From Sepiola atlantica (Eukaryota > Mollusca > Cephalopoda > Sepiida > Sepiolidae): a stretch of DNA of 64,000 nt. The notes beneath the pieces are model-generated. The model was not told the DNA's origin, did not search any database, and saw only the letters and a list, made by a program, of their open reading frames with translations. Numbering within the stretch: the stretch's first letter is position 1; the number at the start of each line of letters is the position of its first letter. The position numbers and the translations under genes were made by a program. The DNA lies in the NCBI GenBank assembly GCA_963556195.1, contig CAUVYP010000593.1:124001-188000 (forward strand), read 5' to 3'. Positions 25,085 through 39,034 of this stretch are shown here, in pieces.

Positions 25085-27502
25085 TTAGCGCGTTTTAAAG
25101 TTGATATCGCTTTTGTTTATAACTTCCACATTTATTCGAATTGTGCAACGAAACTTTGCAGAGAGTCGCGGAGACACGTTTTCTACTGAAGTACCAAGTT
25201 TCAGAAGTGCAGCTCTTGTACTGCCGGAGATATGTCGATACAAACTGAATACGCAAAACATCAACAAAATTTAGCGCGTTTTAAAGTTGATATCGCTTTT
25301 GTTTATAACTTCCACATTTATTCGAATTGTGCAACGAAACTTTGTAGACAGTCTTGAATAGGCCTTTTCTACTGAAGTACTAAGTTTCAGAAGTGCAGCT
25401 CTTGTACTGCCGGAGATATGTCGATACAAACTGAATACGCAAAACATCAACAAAATTTAGCGCGTTTGAAAGTTGATATCGCTTTTGTTTATAACTTCCA
25501 CATTTATTCGAATTGTTCTACGAAACTTTGTAGACAGTCTTGAATAGGCCTTTTCTACTGAAGTACTGAGTTTCAGAAGTGCAGCTCTTGTACTGCCGGA
25601 GATATGTCGATACAAACTGAATACGCAAAACATCAACAAAATTTAGCGCGTTTTAAAGTTGATATCGCTTTTGTTTATAACTTCCACATTTATTCGAATT
25701 GTGCAACGAAACTTTGCCGACAGTCTCGAATAGGCCTTTTCTACTGAAGTCCCAAGTTTCAGAAGTGCAGCTCTTGTACTGCCGGAGATATGTCGATACA
25801 AACTGAATACGCAAAAGATCAACAAAATTTAGCGCGTTTTAAAGTTGATATCGCTTTTGTTTATAACTTCCACATTTATTCGAATTGTGCAACGAAACTT
25901 TGCAGAGAGTCGCGGGGACACGTTTTCTACTGAAGTACCAAGTTTCAGAAGCGCAGCTCTTGTACTGCCGGAGATATGTCGATACAAACTGAATACGCAA
26001 AACATCAACAAAATTTAGCGCGTTTTAAAGTTGATATCGCTTTTGTTTATAACTTCCACATTTATTCGAATTGTGCAACGAAACTTTGCCGACAGTCTTG
26101 AATAGGCCTTTTCTACTGAAGTACCAAGTTTCAGAAGTGCAGCTCTTGTACTGCCGGAGATATGTCGATACAAACTGAATACGCAAAACATCAACAAAAT
26201 TTAGCGCGTTTTAAAGTTGATATCGCTTTTGTTTATAACTTCCACATTTATTCGAATTGTGCTACGAAACTTTGCAGAGAGTCGCGGACACACGTTTTCT
26301 ACTGAAGTACCAAGTTTCAGAAGTGCAGCTCTTGTACTGCCGGAGATATGTCGATACAAACTGAATACGCAAAACATCAACAAAATTTAGCACGTTTTAA
26401 AGTTGATATCGCTTTTGTTTATAACTTCCACATTTATTCGAATTGTGCAACGAAACTTTGCAGAGAGTCGCGGAGACACGTTTACTACTGAAGTACCAAG
26501 TTTCAAAAGTGCAGCTCTTGTACTGCCGGAGATATGTCGATACAAACTGAATACGCTAAACATCAACAAAATTTAGCGCGTTTGAAAGTTGATATCGCTT
26601 TTGTTTATAACTTCCACATTTATTCGAATTGTGCAACGAAACTTTGTAGACAGTCTTGAATAGGCCTTTTCTACTGAAGTACTAAGTTTCAGAAGTGCAG
26701 CTCTTGTACTGCCGGAGATATGTCGATACAAACTGAAAACGCAAAACATCAACAAAATTTAGCGCGTTTTAAAGTTGATATCGTTTTTGTTTATAACTTC
26801 CACATTTATTCGAATTGTGCAACGAAACTTTGCTGACAGTCTCGAATAGGCCTTTTCTACTGAAGTACCAAGTTTCAGAAGTGCAGCTCTTGTACTGCCG
26901 GAGATATGTCGATACAAACTGAATACGCAAAACATCAACAAAATTTAGCGCGTTTTAAAGTTGATATCGCTTTTGTTTATAACTTCCACATTTATTCGAA
27001 TTGTGCAACGAAACTTTGCAGAGAGTCGCGGGGACACGTTTTCTACTGAAGTACCAAGTTTCAGAAGCGCAGCTCTTGTACTGCCGGAGATATGTCGATA
27101 CAAACTGAATACGCAAAACATCAACAAAATTTAGCGCGTTTAAAAGTTGATATCGCTTTTGTTTATAACTTCCACATTTATTCGAATTGTGCAACGAAAC
27201 TTTGCAGACAGTCTCGAATAGGCCTTTTCTACTGAAGTACTAAGTTTCAGAAGTGCAGCTCTTGTACTGCCGGAGATATGTCGATACAAACTAAATACGC
27301 AAGACATCAACAAAATTTAGCGCGTTTTAAAGTTGATATCGCTTTTGTTTATAACTTCCACATTTATTCGAATTGTGCAACGAAACTTTGCAGATCATCT
27401 CGAATAGGCCTTTTCTACTGAAGTACAAAGTTTCAGAAGTGCAGCTCTTGTACTGCCGGAGATATGTGGATACAAACTGAATACGCAAAACATCAACAAA
27501 AT
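25085..27502. repeat. 13-monomer higher-order repeat, copy 2
   Basis: Same B A A A B A B B A A B A A order as copy 1 at an offset of exactly 2,418 bp, with the same marks: TAGCACGTTTT, GTTTACTACTG, CGCTAAAC and GCTGACAGTCTCG. Private marks shared only with copy 3 are CTACGAAACTTTGTAG (25516) and AAGTCCCAAG (25748) with AGATCAAC. Its last two units (27131, 27317) instead resemble the 21551 and 22109 units (AGATCATCTCG, GTACAAAG), so the copy ends in a switch of template. Confidence 0.85.
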
Positions 27503-28619
27503 TTAGCGCGTTTTAAAGTTGATATCGCTTTTGTTTATAACTTCCACATTTATTCGAATTGTGCAACAAAACTTTGCAGGCAGTCGCGGAGACACGTTTT
27601 CTACTGAAGTACTAAGTTTCAGAAGTGCAGCTCTTGTACTGCCGGAGATATGTCGATACAAACTGAATACGCAAAACATCAACAAAATTTAGCGCGTTTT
27701 AAAGTTGATATCGCTTTTGTTTATAACTTCCACATTTATTCGAATTGTGCAACGAAACTTTGCAGACAGTCGCGGTTACACATTTTCTACTGAAGTACCA
27801 AGTTTCAGAAGTGCAGCTCTTGTACTGCCGGAGATATGTCGATACAAACTGAATACGCAAAACATCAACAAAATTTAGCGCGTTTTAAAGTTGATATCGC
27901 TTTTGTTTATAACTTCCACATTTATTCGAATTGTGCAACGAAACTTTGCAGACAGTCTAGAATAGGCCTTTTCTACTGAAGTATTAAGTTTCAGAAGTGC
28001 AGCTCTTGTACTGCCGGAGATATGTCGATACAAACTGAATACGCAAAACATCAACAAAATTTAGCGCGTTTTAAAGTTGATATCGCTTTTGTTTATAACT
28101 TCCACATTTATTCGAATTGTGCAACGAAACTTTGCAGACAGTCGCGGAGACACATTTTCCACTGAAGTACCAAGTTTCAGAAGTGCAGCTCTTGTACTGC
28201 CGGAGATATGTCGATACAAACTGAATACGCAAAACATCAACAAAATTTAGCGCGTTTTAAAGTTGATATCGCTTTTGTTTATAACTTCCACATTTATTCG
28301 AATTGTGCAACGAAACTTTGCAGACAGTCTCGAATAAGCCTTTTCTACTGATGTACCAAGTCTCACAAGTGCAGCTCTTGTACTGCCGGAGATATGTCGA
28401 TACAAACTGAATACGCAAAACATCAACAAAATTTAACGCGTTTTAAAGTTGATATCGCTTTTGTTTATAACTTCCACATTTATTCGAATTGTGCAACGAA
28501 ACTTTGCAGACAGTCTCGAATAGGCCTTTTGCTACTGAAGTACCAAGTTTCAGAAATGCAGCTCTTGTACTGCCGGAGATATGTCGATACAAACTAAATA
28601 CGCAAAACATCAACAAAAT
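27503..28619. repeat. Misplaced 5-monomer leader module inside the 13-mer zone
   Basis: After a CAACAAAACTTTGCAGG B unit (27503), five units copy the region just left of superblock A. They are T (GCGGTTACAC, 27689), A with AGTCTAGAATAGG (27875, compare 5743), B with ATTTTCCACTG (28061, compare 5929), GATGTACCAAGTCTCAC (28247, compare 6115), and an ACTAAATACG unit with an extra G (TTTTGCTACTG near 28531). The 13-mer zone flank then resumes. This looks like an insertion or conversion of about 0.9 kb from a distant part of the array. Confidence 0.72.
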
Positions 28620-29921
28620 TTAGCGCGTTTTAAAGTTGATATCGCTTTTGTTTATAACTTCCACATTTATTCGAATTGTGCAACGAAACTTTGCAGAAAG
28701 TCGCGGGGACACGTTTTCTACTGAAGTACCAAGTTTCAGAAGCGCAGCTCTTGTACTGCCGGAGATATGTCGATACAAACTGAATACGCAAAACATCAAC
28801 AAAATTTAGCGCGTTTTAAAGTTGATATCGCTTTTGTTTATAACTTCCACATTTATTCGAATTGTGCAACGAAAATTTGCAGACAGTCTCGAATAGGCCT
28901 TTTCTACTGAAGTACTAAGTTTCAGAAGTGCAGCTCTTGTACTGCCGGAGATATGTCGATACAAACTAAATACGCAAGACATCAACAAAATTTAGCGCGT
29001 TTTAAAGTTAATATCGCTTTTGTTTATAACTTCCACATTTATTCGAATTGTGCAACGAAACTTTGCCGACAGTCTTGAATAGGCCTTATCTACTGAAGTA
29101 CCAAGTTTCAGAAGTGCAGCTCTTGTACTGCCGGAGATATGTCGATACAAACTGAATACGCAAAACATCAACAAAATTAAGGGCGTTTTAAAGTTGATAT
29201 CGCTTTTGTTTATAACTTCCACATTTATTCGAATTTTGCTACGAAACTTTGCAGAGAGTCGCGGACACACGTTTTCTACTGAAGTACCAAGTTTCAGAAG
29301 TGCAGCTCTTGTACTGCCGGAGATATGTCGATACAAACTGAATACGCAAAAGATCAACAAAATTTAGCGCGTTTTAAAGTTGATATCGCTTTTGTTTATA
29401 ACTTCCACATTTATTCGAATTGTGCAACGAAACTTTGCAGATCATCTCGAATAGGCCTTTTCTACTGAAGTACAAAGTTTCAGAAGTGCAGCTCTTGTAC
29501 TGCCGGAGATATGTAGATACAAACTGAATACGCAAAACATCAACAAAATTTAGCGCGTTTTAAAGTTGATATCGCTTTTGTTTATAACTTCCACATTTAT
29601 TCGAATTGTGCAACAAAACTTTGCAGGCAGTCGCGGAGACACGTTTTCTACTGAAGTACTAAGTTTCAGAAGTGCAGCTCTTGTACTGCCGGAGATATGT
29701 CGATACAAACTGAATACGCAAAACATCAACAAAATTTAGCGCGTTTTAAAGTTGATATCGCTTTTGTTTATAACTTCCACATTTATTCGAATTGTGCAAC
29801 GAAACTTTGCCGACAGTCTTGAATAGGCCTTTTCTACTGAAGTACCAAGTTTCAGAAGTGCAGCTCTTGTACTGCCGGAGATATGTCGATACAAACTGAA
29901 TACGCAAAACATCAACAAAAT
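28620..29921. repeat. Seven-monomer flank segment, copy 2
   Basis: B A A B A B A order like 21365-22666. It carries variants CAGAAAGTCGCGGGG (28695), AAAGTTAATATCGC (loss of GATATC near 29008-29020), AAAATTAAGGGCG (29175), GAATTTTGCTACG (29231) and ATATGTAGATAC (29514). It joins the third 13-mer copy at about 29922. Confidence 0.7.
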
Positions 29922-32153
29922 TTAGCGCGTTTTAAAGTTGATATCGCTTTTGTTTATAACTTCCACATTTATTCGAATTGTGCAACGAAACTTTGCAGAG
30001 AGTCGCGGAGACACGTTTTCTACTGAAGTACCAAGTTTCAGAAGTGCAGCTCTTGTACTGCCGGAGATATGTCGATACAAACTGAATACGCAAAACATCA
30101 ACAAAATTTAGCGCGTTTGAAAGTTGATATCGCTTTTGTTTATAACTTCCACATTTATTCGAATTGTGCAACGAAACTTTGTAGACAGTCTTGAATAGGC
30201 CTTTTCTACTGAAGTACTAAGTTTCAGAAGTGCAGCTCTTGTACTGCCGGAGATATGTCGATACAAACTGAATACGCAAAACATCAACAAAATTTAGCGC
30301 GTTTGAAAGTTGATATCGCTTTTGTTTATAACTTCCACATTTATTCGAATTGTGCTACGAAACTTTGTAGACAGTCTTGAATAGGCCTTTTCTACTGAAG
30401 TACTAAGTTTCAGAAGTGCAGCTCTTGTACTGCCGGAGATATGTCGATACAAACTGAATACGCAAAACATCAACAAAATTTAGCGCGTTTTAAAGTTGAT
30501 ATCGCTTTTGTTTATAACTTCCACATTTATTCGAATTGTGCAACGAAACTTTGCCGACAGTCTCGAATAGGCCTTTTCAACTGAAGTCCCAAGTTTCAGA
30601 AGTGCAGCTCTTGTACTGCCGGAGATATGTCGATACAAACTGAATACGCAATAGATCAACAAAATTTAGCGCGTTTTAAAGTTGATATCGCTTTTGTTTA
30701 TAACTTCCACATTTATTCGAATTGTGCAACGAAACTTTGCAGAGAGTCGCGGGGACACGTTTTCTACTGAAGTACCAAGTTTCAGAAGCGCAGCTCTTGT
30801 ACTGCCGGAGATATGTCGATACAAACTGAATACGCAAAACATCAACAAAATTTAGCGCGTTTTAAAGTTGATATCGCTTTTGTTTATAACTTCCACATTT
30901 ATTCGAATTGTGCAACGAAACTTTGCCGACAGTCTTGAATAGGCCTTTTCTACTGAAGTACCAAGTTTCAGAAGTGCAGCTCTTGTACTGCCGGAGATAT
31001 GTCGATACAAACTGAATACGCAAAACATCAACAAAATTTAGCGCGTTTTAAAGTTGATATCGCTTTTGTTTATAACTTCCACATTTATTCGAATTGTGCT
31101 ACGAAACTTTGCAGAGAGTCGCGGACACACGTTTTCTACTGAAGTACCAAGTTTCAGAAGTGCAGCTCTTGTACTGCCGGAGATATGTCGATACAAACTG
31201 AATACGCAAAACATCAACAAAATTTAGCACGTTTTAAAGTTGATATCGCTTTTGTTTATAACTTCCACATTTATTCGAATTGTGCAACGAAACTTTGCAG
31301 AGAGTCGCGGAGACACGTTTACTACTGAAGTACCAAGTTTCAAAAGTGCAGCTCTTGTACTGCCGGAGATATGTCGATACAAACTGAATACGCTAAACAT
31401 CAACAAAATTTAGCGCGTTTGAAAGTTGATATCGCTTTTGTTTATAACTTCCACATTTATTCGAATTGTGCAACGAAACTTTGTAGACAGTCTTGAATAG
31501 GCCTTTTCTACTGAAGTACTAAGTTTCAGAAGTGCAGCTCTTGTACTGCCGGAGATATGTCGATACAAACTGAATACGCAAAACATCAACAAAATTTAGC
31601 GCGTTTTGAAGTTGATATCGCTTTTGTTTATAACTTCCACATTTATTCGAATTGTGCAACGAAACTTTGCTGACAGTCTCGAATAGGCCTTTTCTACTGA
31701 AGTACCAAGTTTCAGAAGTTCAGCTCTTGTACTGCCGGAGATATGTCGATACAAACTGAATACGCAAAACATCAACAAAATTTAGCGCGTTTTAAAGTTG
31801 ATATCGCTTTTGTTTATAACTTCCACATTTATTCGAATTGTGCAACGAAACTTTGCAGAGAGTCGCGGGGACACGTTTTCTACTGAAGTACCAAGTTTCA
31901 GAAGCGCAGCTCTTGTACTGCCGGAGATATGTCGATACAAACTGAATACGCAAAACATCAACAAAATTTAGCGCGTTTAAAAGTTGATATCGCTTTTGTT
32001 TATAACTTCCACATTTATTCGAATTGTGCAACGAAACTTTGCAGACAGTCTCGAATAGGCCTTTTCTACTGAAGTACTAAGTTTCAGAAGTGCAGCTCTT
32101 GTACTGCCGGAGATATGTCGATACAAACTGAATACGCAAAACATCAACAAAAT
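29922..32153. repeat. 13-monomer higher-order repeat, copy 3 (12 units)
   Basis: Class order B A A A B A B B A A B A, lacking the final A. It shares private marks with copy 2 rather than copy 1: GTGCTACGAAACTTTGTAG (30351), AAGTCCCAAG (30588) and AGATCAAC after an ATACGCAATAG change, plus GCGTTTAAAAGTTG at 31973 (compare 27137). It was therefore probably derived from copy 2, 26 units away (4,837 bp including the inserted base at 28531). A CAACAAAACTTTGCAGG unit (32154) then leads into superblock B. Confidence 0.83.
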
Positions 32154-32339
32154 CTAGCGCGTTTTAAAGTTGATATCGCTTTTGTTTATAACTTCCACAT
32201 TTATTCGAATTGTGCAACAAAACTTTGCAGGCAGTCGCGGAGACACGTTTTCTACTGAAGTACTAAGTTTCAGAAGTGCAGCTCTTGTACTGCCGGAGAT
32301 ATGTCGATACAAACTGAATACGCAAAACATCAACAAAAT

Positions 32340-35129
32340 TTAGCGCGTTTTAAAGTTGATATCGCTTTTGTTTATAACTTCCACATTTATTCGAATTGTG
32401 CAACGAAACTTTGCAGACAGTCTCGAATAGGCCTTTTCTACTGATGTACCAAGTCTCACAAGTGCAGCTCTTGTACTGCCGGAGATATGTCGATACAAAC
32501 TGAATACGCAAAACATCAACAAAATTTAACGCGTTTTAAAGTTGATATCGCTTTTGTTTATAACTTCCACATTTATTCGAATTGTGCAACGAAACTTTGC
32601 AGACAGTCTCGAATAGGCCTTTTCTACTGAAGTACCAAGTTTCAGAAGTGCAGCTCTTGTACTGCCGGAGATATGTCGATACAAACTAAATACGCAAAAC
32701 ATCAACAAAATTTAGCGCGTTTTAAAGTTGATATCGCTTTTGTTTATAACTTCCACATTTATTCGAATTGTGCAACGAAACTTTGCAGACGGTCTCAAAT
32801 AGGGCTTTTCTACTGAAGTACCAAGTTTCAGAAGTGCAGCTCTTGTACTGCCGGAGATATGTCGATACAAACTGAATACGCAAAACATCAACAAAATGTC
32901 GCGCGTTTTAAAGTTGATATCGCTTTTGTTTATAACTTCCACATTTATTCGAATTGTGCAACGAAACTTTGCGGACAGTCTCGAATAGGCCTTTTCTACG
33001 GAAGTACCAAGTTTAAGAAGTGTAGCTCTTGTACTGCCGGAGATATGTCGATACAAACTGAATACGCAAAACATCAACAAAATTTAGCGCGTTTTAAAGT
33101 TGATATCGCTTTTGTTTATAACTTCCACATTTATTCGAATTGTGCAACGAAACTTTGCAGACAGTCGCGGAGACACATTTTCTACTGAAGTACCAAGTTT
33201 CAGAAGTGCAGCTCTTGTACTGCCGGAGATATGTCGATACAAACTGAATACGCAAAACATCAACAAAATTTAGCGCGTTTTAAAGTTGATATCGCTTTTG
33301 TTTATAACTTCCACATTGTTTCGAATTGTGCAATGAAACTTTGCAGACAGGCTCGAATAGGCCTTTTCTACTGAAGTACCAAGTTTCAGAAGTGCAGCTT
33401 TTGTACTGCCGGAGATATGTCGATACAAACTGAATACGCAAAACATCAACAAAATTTAGCGCGTTTTAAAGTTGATATCGCTTTTGTTTATAACTTCCAC
33501 ATTTATTCGAATTGTGCAACGAAACTTTGCAGACAGTCTCAAATAGGCCTTTTCTACTGAAGTACAAAGTTTCAGAAGTGCAGCTCTTGTACTGCCGGAG
33601 ATATGTCGATACAAACTGAATACGCAAAACATCAACAAAATGTCGCGCGTTTTAAAGTTGATATCGCTTTTGTTTATAACTTCCACATTTATTCGAATTG
33701 TGCAACGAAACTTTGCGGACAGTCTCGAATAGGCCTTTTCTACTGAAGTACCAAGTTTCAGAAGTGCAGCTCTTGTACTGCCGGAGATATGTCGATACAA
33801 ACTGAATACGCAAAACATCAACAAAATTTAGCGCGTTTTAAAGTTGATATGTCTTTTGTTTATAACTTCAACATTTATTCGAATTGTGCAACGAAACTTT
33901 GCAGACAGTCGCGGTTACACATTTTCTACTGAAGTACCAAGTTTCAGAAGTGCAGCTCTTGTACTGCCGGAGATATGTCGATACAAACTGAATACGCAAA
34001 ACATCAACAAAATTTAGCGCGTTTTAAAGTTGATATCGCTTTTGTTTATAACTTCCACATTTATTCGAATTGTGCAACGAAATTTTACAGACAGTCTCGA
34101 ATAGGCCTTTTCCACTGATGTACCAAGTCTCACAAGTGCAGCTCTTGTTCTTCCGGAGATATGTCGATACAAACTGAATACGCAAAACATCAACAAAATT
34201 TAACGCGTTTTAAAGTTGATATCGCTTTTGTTTATAACTTCAACATTTATTCGAATTGTGCAACGAAACTTTGCAGACAGTCTCGAATAGGCCTTTTCTA
34301 CTGAAGTACCAAGTTTCAGAAGTGCAACTCTTGTACTGCCGGAGATATGTCGATACAAACTAAATACGCAAAACATCAACAAAATTTAGCGCGTTTTAAA
34401 GTTGATATCGCTTTTGTTTATAACTTCCACATTTATTCGAATTGTGCAACGAAACTTTGCAGACAGTCTCGAATAGGCCTTTTCTACTGAAGTACCAAGT
34501 TTCAGAAGTGCAGCTCTTGTACTGCCGGAGATATGTCGATACAAACTGAATACGCAAAACATCAACAAAATGTCGCGCGTTTTAAAGTTGATATCGCTTT
34601 TGTTTATAACTTCCACATTTATTCGAATTGTGCAACGAAACTTTGCGGACAGTCTCGAATAGGCCTTTTCTACTGAAGTACCAAGTTTAAGAAATGCAGC
34701 TCTTGTACTGCCGGAGATATGTCGATACAAACTGAATACGCAAAACATCAACAAAATTTAGCGCGTTTTAAAGTTGATATCGCTTTTGTTTATAACTTCC
34801 ACATTTATTCGAATTGTGCAACGAAACTTTGCAGACAGTCGCGGTTACACATTTTCTACTGAAGTACCAAGTTTCAGAAGTGCAGCTCCTGTACTGCCGG
34901 AGATATGTCGATACAAACTGAATACGCAAAACATCAACAAAATTTAGCGCGTTTTAAAGTTGATATCGCTTTTGTTTATAACTTCCACATTTATTCGAAT
35001 TGTGCAACGAAACTTTGCAGACAGTCTCGAATACGCCTTTTCTACTGAAGTATTAAGTTTCAGAAGTGTAGCTCTTGTACTGCCGGAGATATGTCGATAC
35101 AAACTGAATACGCAAAACATCAACAAAAT
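32340..35129. repeat. Leader of superblock B (15 monomers)
   Basis: Repeats the leader at 6115-9462 in order. Shared private marks are GGTCTCAAATAGGG (32790), CTACGGAAG (32998), CAGGCTCGAATAGG with AATGAAAC (33331-33356), AACTTCAACATT with GCGGTTACAC (33866-33917), AAATTTTACAG with CCACTGATG (34079-34120) and AATACGCC (35030). Units equivalent to 6859, 9091 and 9277 are absent. The offset is about 26,225 bp. A private change, GATATGTCTTTTG at 33846-33858, destroys GATATC. Confidence 0.84.
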
Positions 35130-38100
35130 TTAGCGCGTTTTAAAGTTGATATCGCTTTTGTTTATAACTTCCACATTTATTCGCATTGTGCAAAGAAATT
35201 TTGCAGACAGTCTCGAATAGGCCTTTTCTACTGATGTACCAAGTCTCACAAGTGCAGCTCTTGTACTGCCGGAGATATGTCGATACAAACTGAATACGCA
35301 AAACATCAACAAAATGTCGCGCGTTTTAAAGTTGATATCGCTTTTGTTTATAACTTCCACATTTATTCGAATTGTGCAACGAAACTTTGCGGACAGTCTC
35401 GAATAGGCCTTTTCTACTGAAGTACCAAGTTTAAGAAGTGCAGCTCTTGTACTGCCGGAGATATGTCGATACAAACTGAATACGCAAAACATCAACAAAA
35501 TTTAGCGCGTTTTAAAGTTGATATCGCTTTTGTTTATAACTTCCACATTTATTCGAATTGTGCAACGAAACTTTGCAGACAGTCGCGGTTACACATTTTC
35601 TACTGAAGTACCAAGTTTCAGAAGTGCAGCTCCTGTACTGCCGGAGATATGTCGATACAAACTGAATACGCAAAACATCAACAAAATTTAGCGCGTTTTA
35701 AAGTTGATATCGCTTTTGTTTATAACTTCCACATTTATTCGAATTGTGCAACGAAACTTTGCAGACAGTCTCGAATAGGCATTTTCTACTGAAGTATTAA
35801 GTTTCAGAAGTGTAGCTCTTGTACTGCCGGAGATATGTCGATACAAACTGAATACGCAAAACATCAACAAAATTTAGCGCGTTTTAAAGTTGATATCGCT
35901 TTTGTTTATAACTTCCACATTTATTCGAATTGTGCAACGAAACTTTGCAGACAGTCTCGAATAGGCCTTTTCTACTGATGTACCAAGTTTCACAAGTGCA
36001 GCTCTTGTACTGCCGGAGATATGTCGATACAAACTGAATACGCAAAACATCAACAAAATTTAACGCGTTTTAAAGTTGATATCGCTTTTGTTTATAACTT
36101 CCACATTAATTCGAATTGTGCAACGAAACTTTGCAGACAGTCTCGAATAGGCCTTTTCTACTGAAGTACCAAGTTTCAGAAGTGCAGCTCTTGTACTGCC
36201 GGAGATATGTCGATACAAACTAAATACGCAAAACATCAACAAAATTTAGCGCGTTTTAAAGTTGATATCGCTTTTGTTTATAACTTCCACATTTATTCGA
36301 ATTGTGCAACGAAACTTTGCAGACAGTCTCAAATAGGCCTCTTGTACTACAGTACCAAGTTTCAGAAGTGCAGCTCTTGTACCGCCTGAGATATGTCGAT
36401 ACAAACTGAATACGCACCACATCAACAAAATTTAGCGCGTTTTAAAGTTGATATCGCTTTTGTTTATAACTTCCACATTTATTCGAATTGTGCAACGAAA
36501 CTTTGCCGACAGTCGCAGAGACACATGTTCTACTGGAGTACCAAGTTTCAGAAGTGCAGCTTTTGTACTGCCGGAGATATGTCGATACAAACTGAATACG
36601 CAAAACATCAACAAAATTTAGCGCGTTTACAGTTGATATCGCTTTTGTTTATAACTTCCACATTTATTCGAATTGTGCAACGAAACTTTGCAGACAGTCT
36701 CGAATAGGCCTTTTCTACTGAAGTACCAAGTTTCAGAAGTGCAACTCTTGTACTGCCGGAGATATGTCGATACAAACTGAATACGCAAAACATCAACAAA
36801 ATTTAGCGCGTTTTAAAGTTGATATCGCTTTTGTTTATAACTTCCACATTTATTCGAATTGTGCAACGAAACTTTGCAGACAGTCGCGGAGACACATTTT
36901 CTACTGAAGTACCAAGTTTCAGAAGTGCAGCTCTTGTACTGCCGGAGATATGTCGATACAAACTGAATACGCAAAACATCAACAAAATTTAGCGCGTTTT
37001 AAAGTTGATATCGCTTTTGTTTATAACTTCCACATTTATTCGAATTGTGCAACGAAACTTTGCAGACAGTCTCGAATAGGCCTTTTCTACTGAAGTACTA
37101 AGTTTCAGAAGTGCAGCTCTTGTACTGCCGGAGATATGTCGATACAAACTGAATACGCAAAACATCAAAAAAATGTAGCGCGTTTTAAAGTTGATATCGC
37201 TTTTGTTTATAACTTCCACATTTATTCGAATTGTGCAACGAAACTTTGCAGACAGTCTCAAATAGGCCTTTTCTACTGAAGTACCAAGTTTCAGAAGTGC
37301 AGCTCTTGTACTGCCGCAGATATGTCGATACAAACTGAATACGCAAAACATCAACAAAATTTAGCGCGTTTTAAAGTTGATATCGCTTTTGTTTATAACT
37401 TCCACATTTATACGAATTGTGCAACGAAACTTTGCAGACAGTCTCAAATAGGCCTTTTCTACTGAAGTACCAAGTTTCAGAAGTGCAGCTCTTGCACTGC
37501 CGGAGATATGTCGATACAAACTGAATACGCAAAACATCAACACAATTTCGCGCGTTTTAAAGTTGATATCGCTTTTGTTTATAACTTCCACATTTATTCG
37601 AATTGTGCAACGAAACTTTGCAGACAGTCTCGAATAGGCCTTTTCTACTGAAGTACCAAGTTTCAGAAGTGCAGCTCTTGTACTGCCGGAGATATGTCGA
37701 TACAAACTGAATACGCAAAACATCAACAAAATTTAGCGCGTTTTAAAGTTGATATCGCTTTTGTTTATAACTTCCACATTTATTCGAATTGTGCAACGAA
37801 ACTTTGCAGACAGTCGCGGTTTCACATTTTCTACTGAAGTCCCAAGTTTCAGAAGTGCAGCTCTTGTACTGCCGGAGATATGTCGATACAAACTGAATAC
37901 GCAAAACATCAACAAAATTTAGCGCGTTTTAAAGTTGATATCGCTTTTGTTTATAACTTCCACATTTATTCGAATTGTGCAACGAAACTTTGCAGAGAGT
38001 CGCGGACACACGTTTTCTACTGAAGTACCAAGTTTCAGAAGTGCAGCTCTTGTACTGCCGGAGATATGTCGATACAAACTGAATACGCAAAACATCAACA

Positions 38101-39034
38101 AAATTTAGCGCGTTTTAAAGTTGATATCGCTTTTGTTTATAACTTCCACATTTATTCGAATTGTGCAACGAAACTTTTCAGGCAGTCTTGAATAGGCCTT
38201 TTCTACTGAAGTACGAAGTTTCAGAAGTGCAGCTCTTGTACTGCCGGAGATATGTCGATACAAACTGAATACGCAAAACATCAACAAAATTTAGCGCGTT
38301 TTAAAGTTGATATCGCTTTTGTTTATAACTTCCACATTTATTCGAATTGTGCTACGAAACTTTGCAGAGAGTCGCGGACACACGTTTTCTACTGAAGTAC
38401 CAAGTTTAAGAAGTGCAGCTCTTGTACTGCCGGAGATCTTTCGATACAAACTGAATACGCAAAACATCAACAAAATTTAGCGCGTTTTAAAGTTGATATC
38501 GCTTTTGTTGATAACTTCCACATTTATTCGAATTGTGCAACGAAACTTTGCAGAGAGTCGCGGGGACACGTTTTCTACTGAAGTACCAAGTTTCAGAAGT
38601 GCTGCTCTTGTACCGCCGGAAATATGTCGATACAAACTGAATACGCAAAACATCAACAAAATTTAGCGCGTTTTAAAGTTGATATCGCTTTTGTTTATAA
38701 CTTCCACATTTATTCGAATTGTGCAACGAAACTTTGCAGAGAGTCGCGGGGACACGTTTTCTACTGAAGTACCAAGTTTCAGAAGTGCAGCTCTTGTACT
38801 GCCGGAGATATGTCGATACAAACTGAATACGCAAAACATCAACAAAATTTAGCGCGTTTTAAAGTTGATATCGCTTTTGTTTATAACTTCCACATTTATT
38901 CGAATTGTGCAACGAAACTTTGCAGACAGTCGCGGAGACACATTTTCTACTGAAGTACCAAGTTTCAGAAGTGCAGCTCTTGTACTGCCGGAGATATGTC
39001 GATACAAACTGAATACGCAAAACATCAACAAAAT
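35130..39034. repeat. Higher-order module M3 (21 monomers)
   Basis: Third copy of the module. Its first unit starts as the GCATTGTGCAAAG unit but ends in AAAATGTCGCG, so the two units that normally follow are missing by fusion. It then gives T, AATAGGCATTTT, GATGTACC, ACTAAATACG, E, Z, the 185-bp GCGTTTACAGTTG unit, B, A (junction CATCAAAAAAATGTAGCG), CAAATAGG, F, GCGGACACACG, TTTTCAGGCAG, AGATCTTTCG and TTTGTTGATAAC. An additional GCGGAGACACA unit (38849) is present before M4. Confidence 0.86.
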
